DNA of 5,023 nucleotides from Paludibacter sp. GTDB lineage: Bacteria; Bacteroidota; Bacteroidia; Bacteroidales; Paludibacteraceae. The position numbers and the translations under genes are program-made. Positions 1 to 5,023 of the stretch are shown one piece after another. The stretch lies in contig JAQTOL010000278.1 in NCBI GenBank assembly GCA_028748945.1, forward strand, positions 1 to 5,023, in the 5' to 3' direction. The notes under the pieces are model-generated. The model saw nothing but the letters and a program-made list of their open reading frames with translations. It searched no databases and had not been told where the DNA came from. The first letter of the stretch is position 1, and the number at the start of each line of letters is the position of its first letter.

Positions 1-2363
1 TGGGCGGCAGTGGAACATTTGGGAAAAATGTAACCCTGGGTAATTTGTCAAGCATTGATCCTGGTAATTCAATTGGAGAATCCTCTAAACTAACTTTCTT
101 AAGTTCTCTGATTGAAAAAGGAACGGTTTCTTATAAATTTGACCTGCTAATGAATTCGGGTGTAGTAACTGCTAATGACACGTTGGTGATTAATGGTGAC
201 TGGACAATGTCCGGAAAAAATACTTTTAATATAAACGCGATAAACGGAACCCTTCCGGTAGGAAATTATACCCTGGCACATTGTGCAGGAACAATAAACG
301 GAGATCTGTCAACAATAAAAGTTGTTGGTGTTCCTTCTTCATTAAGTTATTTACTGAAACTTGAGAACGGAAACCTGATATTACAGGTTAAAGCTCCTGC
401 TGTTTTAGCATGGAGTGGGAGTATTGATGCAAAATGGGATGTTGGAAAAACAGGCAACTGGCTGAAGGGAATAAACTCAGATACATTTATTTCCAATGAT
501 ACTGTTAGGTTTAATGATGATGCAGCGATAAAGTCTGTCGTAATTAATGATAACGTGATTCCGGGTTCTTTGACAGTTGATGCTTCTTCGAATTATTCTT
601 TCAGTGGAAGTGGATCAATTGAAGGAACAGGAGATCTTGTGAAAAACGGTACAGGAAAATTGATCATTGCAACCACAAATAAATATACCGGGAAAACAAT
701 CATTAACGATGGCACCATTGAAATTGCTTCTCTTTCAGATGGTGGTGAAAACTCACAATTAGGAGCAGCTTCTGCTTCACCGGTAAATATTCAACTGAAC
801 GGTGGGAAATTAAGTATTACCGGAAATAATATGTCAACCAACCGTGGGTTTACGTTGGGCCAAAACGGAGGCACAATTTCGGTTGGCAGTACATATACAA
901 AAATGACAGTTAGTGGAAAAGTTACCGGTTCAGGAAAATTGATTAAAGAAGGATCAGGGAGTTTAGCCCTAGCAGTCGCTAATGATTATTCGGGTGGAAC
1001 CTGGATAAAAGGTGGATCTGTGGCTTTGACTAATGATATCGCAAATACATCAGGATTAGGAAGCGATACAATCACACTCCAGAATTACGGTTCATTGGTC
1101 ATGTACGATAATAACACGACCGATAACACTTCTACCTGGAATTTATTTATACCAAAAGGGTCGACCGGAAGTTTGAATGTTGACGGAAGATCTATTGTGG
1201 GAGGTTCAATCACGGGAGGTGGAACCCTGAATTATTATACAAATTATACTGAAAATATCTTGACTTCGGATGTATCCCGGTTTGACGGGATAATAAATGT
1301 AACGACAGATGCTGATGGAGGAAATTTTGTGCTTTACAGTTCTAAAGGATACGAAAATGCGAAAATTAATTTGAACAATAAGGTTACAACTATTTACAGA
1401 GCAACTTCAAACATTACTATTCCTGTTGGCGATCTGACAGGTTATGCAAGTTCTGTTTTAGGGGCGGGAGGTGCCGGTGCCTGTACAATTACCTGGGAAG
1501 TGGGAGCCAGAAATTCGAATTCTGCTTTTAATGGTACAATTTCTAATGCACAATACAGCGGAACAGGTGCCATTGCAGCCATTATAAAGGTTGGTACAGG
1601 AATCTGGACATTGACTAATGCCAGTACTTTTAGTGGCGGTACTAACATTAATAATGGAACTTTAATGGTGAATAATACATCGGGAAGCGGTTTAGGAACT
1701 GGAAATACAACCGTAAATTCCGGTGGAATTCTTTCAGGAACCGGATCTGTTTCAGGTGTGGTAAGCATACTTGATGGTGGTGTTCTTTCGCCTGGAAATG
1801 GGGTCGGAAGTTTCTCCATTAATAACGATGCAGGCATATTCGCAGGGGGGATTTTATCGGTTGATATTGATAAAATAAATTCAAAAAATGATTTGCTGAA
1901 TGTAACCGGAACACTTACAATGGGCGGAAAGTTGCAGATTACAGCTTTGAGCGGGACTACTTTTGTTGCCGGAGATACTTTCAAAATTATTAATGGAAAT
2001 GTATCCGGGACTCCTACCGAAATAATTCCTGCAACTCCGGGTGAAGGTTTGGATTGGGATTTATCGGATTTCAATACTTCCGGTACAATCAAAGTCAAAA
2101 TCTCAACCGGTTTAAATGAACTGCAGAGCTACAGTGAAGTCTATCCAAATCCTTTTCATGATAAATTGAATGTCATGTTAGGCAGCACGGTTTCAGAAGC
2201 TCAGATTTCAATTGTAAATTTGATAGGTGAAGTGGTTTACAGTAGTAAATTCAGCAATACTGATCAGATAAACTTAAACCTGAATACCTTAGCAAAAGGT
2301 GTTTACCTGCTTCAAATAAATGCAAATGAAAGTCTTGTTTCTAAGAAAATTGTAAAAGAATAG
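1..2363 (+). CDS. Large PATR-repeat beta-helix surface/secreted protein with T9SS C-terminal sorting domain (5' end outside window)
   Basis: The reading frame is open from the left edge (first full codon at position 3) to TAG at 2361-2363, giving 786 visible residues. The true start and signal peptide lie upstream. A TTG at 45 is in frame but the protein-like sequence continues before it, so it is not taken as the start. The protein is rich in Gly, Asn, Ser and Thr and has alternating beta-strand patterns. It contains three autotransporter-associated (PATR-type) repeats, two PGN-(S/G)-x-G motifs (60-77 and 1791-1808), a W-S-G...W-D...N-W module opener (405-461) and a C-terminal T9SS sorting domain (2118-2360). 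By family knowledge such proteins form long right-handed beta-helices, are exported by Sec, cross the outer membrane by T9SS and are anchored or released after sorting-domain removal. No catalytic motif is visible, so adhesin or matrix protein is only an inference. No type V beta-barrel is present. The architecture is confident; the function is unknown. Confidence 0.9.
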   Translation, partial: GGSGTFGKNVTLGNLSSIDPGNSIGESSKLTFLSSLIEKGTVSYKFDLLMNSGVVTANDTLVINGDWTMSGKNTFNINAINGTLPVGNYTLAHCAGTINGDLSTIKVVGVPSSLSYLLKLENGNLILQVKAPAVLAWSGSIDAKWDVGKTGNWLKGINSDTFISNDTVRFNDDAAIKSVVINDNVIPGSLTVDASSNYSFSGSGSIEGTGDLVKNGTGKLIIATTNKYTGKTIINDGTIEIASLSDGGENSQLGAASASPVNIQLNGGKLSITGNNMSTNRGFTLGQNGGTISVGSTYTKMTVSGKVTGSGKLIKEGSGSLALAVANDYSGGTWIKGGSVALTNDIANTSGLGSDTITLQNYGSLVMYDNNTTDNTSTWNLFIPKGSTGSLNVDGRSIVGGSITGGGTLNYYTNYTENILTSDVSRFDGIINVTTDADGGNFVLYSSKGYENAKINLNNKVTTIYRATSNITIPVGDLTGYASSVLGAGGAGACTITWEVGARNSNSAFNGTISNAQYSGTGAIAAIIKVGTGIWTLTNASTFSGGTNINNGTLMVNNTSGSGLGTGNTTVNSGGILSGTGSVSGVVSILDGGVLSPGNGVGSFSINNDAGIFAGGILSVDIDKINSKNDLLNVTGTLTMGGKLQITALSGTTFVAGDTFKIINGNVSGTPTEIIPATPGEGLDWDLSDFNTSGTIKVKISTGLNELQSYSEVYPNPFHDKLNVMLGSTVSEAQISIVNLIGEVVYSSKFSNTDQINLNLNTLAKGVYLLQINANESLVSKKIVKE
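405..461 (+). other. Module-opening W-S-G ... W-D ... N-W motif within the beta-helix protein
   Basis: The residues LAWSGSIDAKWDVGKTGNW encoded here match the pattern that commonly opens a passenger module in PATR-repeat proteins: a Trp-Ser-Gly, a Trp-Asp about seven residues on, then Asn-Trp. It is followed by a stretch (about 480-620) with the usual F-N-D-D, V-V-I-N and Y-S-F-S-G-S-G pattern that leads into the first PATR repeat. It therefore marks the border between an upstream module, whose end lies at 3-395, and a second, complete module. The motif assignment is from memory of the family. Confidence 0.6.
624..725 (+). repeat. PATR-type beta-strand repeat 1
   Basis: These 34 residues start GTGDLVKNGTGKLII and end with a G-T-I-E-I strand. 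They follow the autotransporter-associated repeat pattern G-x-G-x-L-x-K-x-G-x-G-x-L-x-L, then an N-x-Y-T/S-G-x-T turn, then G-T/S-hydrophobic. The repeat corresponds to a turn of the predicted beta-helix. It aligns without gaps to repeat 2 at 927-1028. Confidence 0.85.
927..1028 (+). repeat. PATR-type beta-strand repeat 2
   Basis: These 34 residues start GSGKLIKEGSGSLAL, continue through a N-D-Y-S-G-G-T turn and end G-G-S-V-A-L. Length and spacing equal repeat 1, with identity at the Gly, Lys, Leu, Tyr and Thr framework positions. The 201-bp gap between them holds other beta-strand sequence. Confidence 0.85.
1581..1676 (+). repeat. PATR-type beta-strand repeat 3
   Basis: These 32 residues carry the same pattern: I-K-V-G-T-G-I-W-T-L-T, then S-T-F-S-G-G-T, then N-G-T-L-M-V. 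It is the most typical copy and is followed directly by the module-closing segment (G-L-G-T-G, S-G-G-I-L-S-G-T-G, S-P-G-N) at 1683-1808. More than 550 bp separate it from repeat 2; that stretch is Asn/Thr-rich and beta-like but does not show the clear repeat signature. Confidence 0.85.
2118..2360 (+). other. T9SS type A C-terminal sorting domain
   Basis: The last 81 residues of the first protein match the Por secretion system sorting domain. They begin with a linker and Y-P-N-P-F (2142-2156), continue through D-K-L-N-V and a central I-S-I-V-N-L-I-G-E-V-V-Y strand pair, then G-V-Y-L-L-Q-I (2298-2318), and end K-K-I-V-K-E just before the stop. By established knowledge this beta-sandwich directs export across the outer membrane by T9SS and is usually cleaved by a sortase-like protease, with anchoring or release of the cargo. 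It is the strongest taxonomic signal in the window, since T9SS is confined to the Bacteroidota and close relatives. Confidence 0.95.
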
Positions 2364-2414
2364 AATTTAAACAATCAATTAATTTAGTTCTTTTCATACA
2401 AAATAATAATTTTA

Positions 2415-2460
2415 AAATCACCCTTCCCTTTTTCCTGCAGGAGAGAAGGGAGGGGGATTT
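2415..2460 (+). terminator. Long imperfect intergenic hairpin: probable terminator, possibly a REP-like palindrome
   Basis: The 5' arm (2415-2435) reads AAATC, then CCCTTCCC, then TTTTTCC. The 3' arm (2440-2460) reads back GGAGAGAA, GGGAGGGG and GATTT. The centre is the palindrome CCTGCAGG (2434-2441), with TGCA as the likely loop. By hand I count about 20 paired positions, including a few G-U pairs, one bulged A near 2446 and one near 2420. A T-rich stretch follows (ATTTGTTTTATAAT), which fits an intrinsic terminator, though its U-tract is interrupted. The hairpin lies 52 bp after the first gene's stop and 26 bp before the second gene's start. Its near-symmetry means it could work for either strand. 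The purine/pyrimidine arms resemble palindromes that recur between genes in some bacterial genomes; whether this one is repeated cannot be seen here. Confidence 0.65.
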
Positions 2461-2486
2461 GTTTTATAATTCTATATTTCGAAAAT

Positions 2487-2552
2487 ATGAAACAAACAAA
2501 ATTCACATTACTATTCCTTTCTGTTTTCTGTTTTTCTTCCGTTTCAATTTGC
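2487..2552 (+). other. Sec signal peptide of the lyase-family protein
   Basis: The first 22 residues have a basic start (M-K-Q-T-K), a hydrophobic core rich in Phe, Leu and Val (residues 6-19) and an S-I-C end, with probable cleavage before Gln23. A Gln at the mature start is common in Bacteroidota exported proteins. Cys22 is preceded by Ile, not the small residue of a lipobox, so signal peptidase I cleavage and a periplasmic or T9SS-exported enzyme are favoured over a lipoprotein. Confidence 0.75.
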
Positions 2553-5023
2553 CAGAATATTGAACTGAAATGGATTGGCGATAAACCCGAAATGAAAACC
2601 GGTGTCAGTTGGGGAGTTCCATTTGTCAAGGGAAAAATAAAAAAAGATCAGGTTTTTATTCTTCATGCAGAAAATAATCAAAAAATTCCTGTTCAAAACT
2701 GGCCCCTGGCCTATTGGCCTGATGGTTCCATAAAATGGATGGGTTTTGCTGCTGTAACTGATCCTCAAAAGAAATATACACTTATTCCTGTTCAAAAAGA
2801 AAAGCTAACCGAAGGCTTAATTGTCAATGAATCCGGGGATATTATCCGGGTTAATACGGGTGTCCTGACTTGTGATATCAATAAAAAAGGAAGTGTACTG
2901 ATTAAAGATTTGATGGTAAATGGCAAAACGGTCTCTGAAAACGGCAGACTTGTTTGTACAATTGAAAACCGGGATCGAATTGATGAAGAGATTATTCAGT
3001 ATGTCAATTTTCAAAGCGATATTAAAGAAGTGGTTGTTGAGCAATCGGGTCCGGTACGAGCGGTGGTGAAAATTACAGGAATGCATAAGTCCTTGAAGAA
3101 TGACCGGCAATTTCTTCCATTTACAGTAAGACTTTATTTTTATGCCGGTCTGAAAATAGTTCGTGTAGTTCATACTTTTATATTTGATGGCGATCAGCAA
3201 AAAGACTTTATCAAAGGACTTGGAATTGTCTTTGATGTTCCGTTTCGGGAGCAGATCCAAAATCGCCATGTTCGTTTTTCAGGAGATGAGAACGGTTTGT
3301 GGAGTGAACCGGTTAAACCGTTGATTGGTCGTTATCCGTTTAGTTATAAAGGTGACAGAACATTGTCGAATAAACAGGTTGCCGGTGAACGGATTCCTGA
3401 GATTACAAAAGACGATTCTGTAGCATTTCATAATTTCATCCATTTTCCTGCCTGGGATAGTTATAAACTCACTCAACTGACTGCAGATGCTTTCACCATT
3501 AGTAAAAGAACCAACGACAAAAGTTCCTGGTTGTTTGCCAACTCCGGCAGGCAATCTTCAGGTCTTGCTTTGGTTGGTGATGTAAGTGGAGGATTAGCTG
3601 TTTCGTTGAAAAATTGCTGGCAATCTTATCCAGCTTCGTTGGAAATTAATCATGCCCGCGGAGAAAAAGCCGAATTAGCGGTTTGGTTTTGGTCGAAAGA
3701 TGCCGAAGCTATGGATTTAAGACATTACGATACCATTGCTCACGATCTGGATGCCACGTATGAAGATGTTCAGCCCGGATTCAGTACGCCTACGGGTATT
3801 GCCCGCACGAGTGAATTGACTCTGTTCCCTTTCGACCAAATTCCGACAAAACAGGAGACTTCAGAGATGGCAATTTATGGAACTAGAACGCATCAACTAA
3901 TTTGTACTCCTGAATATCTTCATGATGTAAGAGCATTCGGAACATGGAGTTTACCCGATCGTTCCAATGCAACGAAAATCTGGATTGAAAATCAATTGGA
4001 CAGTTCGATTTTGTTTTATCAGACTGCCATAAAAGAACATCATTGGTACGGTTTCTGGAACTATGGCGATGTTATGCACACATACGATCCGGTGCGTCAT
4101 TCCTGGAAATATGATATCGGAGGATTTGCCTGGGACAATACCGAATTAGCCCCCGGAAACTGGCTTTGGTACAGTTTCCTTCGTACAGGAAGAGCCGATA
4201 TTTTCAACATGGCAGAAGCCATGACACGTCATAATTCGGAAGTGGATGTCTATCATCTCGGACGTTTTAAAGGATTGGGAAGCCGGCACAATGTCTCGCA
4301 CTGGGGCGACGGGGCAAAAGAAGCCCGTATTGCCCAGGCGGCCTGGAAACGGCAGTATTATTACCTCACAACCGACGAACGTTCGGGTGATTTGATGCAC
4401 GAATCGCTGGAATCTGAAAAAGCAGTCTGTGAATTTGATCCGTTGCGCATTGCTCAACCACGCGATAAATTTCCGTATAATGCTCCGGCTCGTTTGCGCT
4501 GGGGACCCGATTGGTTGGCACTTGCCGGTAACTGGATGACCGAGTGGGAACGAACGGGTGACAAAAAATATTACAATAAAATTATTGCAGGAATGGAAAG
4601 TCTGTCCAAACTTCCATCCGGATTATTTACCGGTCCCAATGGGTTGGGTTACGATCCGGCAACCGGAAAACTTAGTTATGATGGCGATCCGAAAATTACC
4701 AATCATAATCATCTGGCAACTATGATGGGCGGTTTTGAAATTCTGACCGAAATGTTTGATATGATTGATTGTCCGGCATTCCGAAAAACATTTACCGATT
4801 ATTGTAAATTCTATGCTATGCCAAAAGATGATCCCGAGCGTACTCCCGAAAATGCAAACTGGGGCTTTTTTAGTTTCCCCAATCAACGTTTGACAGCCTT
4901 TGCAGCGAAAGAACTGAACGATGATAAGCTGGCGGAAAGAGCCTGGAACGATTTTTTAGGAGGAAGACGTCGACCCGGAATTTCAACACGAAGTTTATAT
5001 GGGTCTCAAATTATTGAGAGACC
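2487..5023 (+). CDS. Exported exo-rhamnogalacturonan lyase family protein (PcRGLX/YetA-like, PL26-like; 3' end outside window)
   Basis: ATG at 2487 opens a frame with no stop for 845 codons, to the right edge. This start is chosen because a signal peptide follows at once. The N-terminal domain (about residues 25-100) has S-W-G-V-P-F (41-46) and a W-P-L-A-Y-W-P-D-G-S-I-K-W block (72-84), hallmarks of the PcRGLX/YetA family. A central beta-sandwich runs to about 445 and ends near G-I-A-R-T-S-E (437-443). The alpha/alpha toroid follows, with H-H-W-Y-G-F-W-N-Y-G-D (518-528), W-K-Y-D-I-G-G (from 540) and S-R-H-N-V-S-H-W-G-D (599-608). The conserved His, Tyr, Trp and Arg there are likely active-site residues, but I cannot assign roles. 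The characterised Penicillium enzyme cleaves rhamnogalacturonan I exolytically by beta-elimination; family members are about 870-920 residues by my recollection, so little is missing. PL27-type rhamnose-glucuronate lyase activity is an alternative. No Shine-Dalgarno is seen, as is common in Bacteroidota. Confidence 0.88.
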   Translation, partial: MKQTKFTLLFLSVFCFSSVSICQNIELKWIGDKPEMKTGVSWGVPFVKGKIKKDQVFILHAENNQKIPVQNWPLAYWPDGSIKWMGFAAVTDPQKKYTLIPVQKEKLTEGLIVNESGDIIRVNTGVLTCDINKKGSVLIKDLMVNGKTVSENGRLVCTIENRDRIDEEIIQYVNFQSDIKEVVVEQSGPVRAVVKITGMHKSLKNDRQFLPFTVRLYFYAGLKIVRVVHTFIFDGDQQKDFIKGLGIVFDVPFREQIQNRHVRFSGDENGLWSEPVKPLIGRYPFSYKGDRTLSNKQVAGERIPEITKDDSVAFHNFIHFPAWDSYKLTQLTADAFTISKRTNDKSSWLFANSGRQSSGLALVGDVSGGLAVSLKNCWQSYPASLEINHARGEKAELAVWFWSKDAEAMDLRHYDTIAHDLDATYEDVQPGFSTPTGIARTSELTLFPFDQIPTKQETSEMAIYGTRTHQLICTPEYLHDVRAFGTWSLPDRSNATKIWIENQLDSSILFYQTAIKEHHWYGFWNYGDVMHTYDPVRHSWKYDIGGFAWDNTELAPGNWLWYSFLRTGRADIFNMAEAMTRHNSEVDVYHLGRFKGLGSRHNVSHWGDGAKEARIAQAAWKRQYYYLTTDERSGDLMHESLESEKAVCEFDPLRIAQPRDKFPYNAPARLRWGPDWLALAGNWMTEWERTGDKKYYNKIIAGMESLSKLPSGLFTGPNGLGYDPATGKLSYDGDPKITNHNHLATMMGGFEILTEMFDMIDCPAFRKTFTDYCKFYAMPKDDPERTPENANWGFFSFPNQRLTAFAAKELNDDKLAERAWNDFLGGRRRPGISTRSLYGSQIIER

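Noticed and set aside
45..47. TTG as a start codon for the first gene
   Set aside because: The frame is open to the left edge and the residues before it (G-G-S-G-T-F-G-K-N-V-T-L) continue the module pattern. No signal peptide follows the TTG, so the gene begins outside the window.
1442..2098. 218-codon open frame on the minus strand
   Set aside because: It lies wholly inside the beta-helix gene, opposite its repeats. Its Pro/Val/Leu-rich translation is the expected antisense of Gly/Asn/Thr-rich codons, and no domain is recognisable.
2458..2480. Bacteroidota-type promoter candidate (TTTG at 2458-2461, TATATTTC at 2473-2480) before the second gene
   Set aside because: The spacing of 11 bp is far from the usual 19-20 bp between TTTG and TAnnTTTG, the -7 box has a mismatch, and it would leave almost no leader before the ATG at 2487.
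2384..4886. Several minus-strand open frames of 81-150 codons opposite the second gene
   Set aside because: They overlap each other or sit antisense to a long, strongly conserved coding frame. None shows a recognisable domain or a convincing start region.
4957..5023. Possible frameshift near the right edge: the +1 frame reads E-E-D-V-D-P-E-F-Q-H-E-V after a TAG
   Set aside because: The original frame stays open to the edge, and its end (S-Q-I-I-E-R-P) is compatible with my recollection of the family's C-terminal segment. The +1 reading would need loss of a single G near 4959. Comparison with homologues over the last 25 residues would settle it.
5002..5023. Inverted repeat GGTCTC...GAGACC with inner TCTCAA-ATTA-TTGAGA at the right edge
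   Set aside because: The arms are only 6 bp, sit inside a coding frame and are cut by the window end. They are most likely chance.

Overview
The window looks like chromosomal DNA from a member of the Bacteroidota that has a type IX secretion system (T9SS). The clearest sign is a textbook T9SS type A C-terminal sorting domain on the first gene. AT-rich DNA, Asn/Ser/Thr/Gly-rich surface protein sequence and the absence of a Shine-Dalgarno sequence before the second gene also fit. The genus cannot be fixed from this sequence; a polysaccharide-degrading, non-Bacteroides lineage is a reasonable inference.

Layout: two large genes on the + strand, each cut by a window edge, with a 123-bp spacer between them. 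Positions 1-2363 hold the 3' part of a large surface or secreted beta-helix protein. It has autotransporter-associated (PATR-type) beta-strand repeats and a C-terminal T9SS sorting domain. Positions 2364-2486 are intergenic and carry a long imperfect hairpin (2415-2460) that could act as a terminator and may be a dispersed REP-like palindrome. Positions 2487-5023 hold the 5' part (845 codons, no stop before the edge) of an exported enzyme of the PcRGLX/YetA exo-rhamnogalacturonan lyase family (PL26-like). It has an N-terminal RIFT-barrel-type domain, a central beta-sandwich and an alpha/alpha toroid.

How they may work together: the lyase-family protein points to breakdown of pectin (rhamnogalacturonan I) or a related rhamnose/uronic-acid glycan. 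The T9SS protein would sit on the cell surface or be secreted and could act in adhesion or glycan contact, but it has no recognisable catalytic domain in the visible part. The hairpin between the genes suggests separate transcription units, so a functional link rests only on adjacency and shared orientation. I found no RNA gene, CRISPR array, transposase or attachment site, and nothing I would call a new biological system. The most useful leads are the intergenic palindrome, the tandem module architecture of the first protein and the possible glycan-utilisation context.
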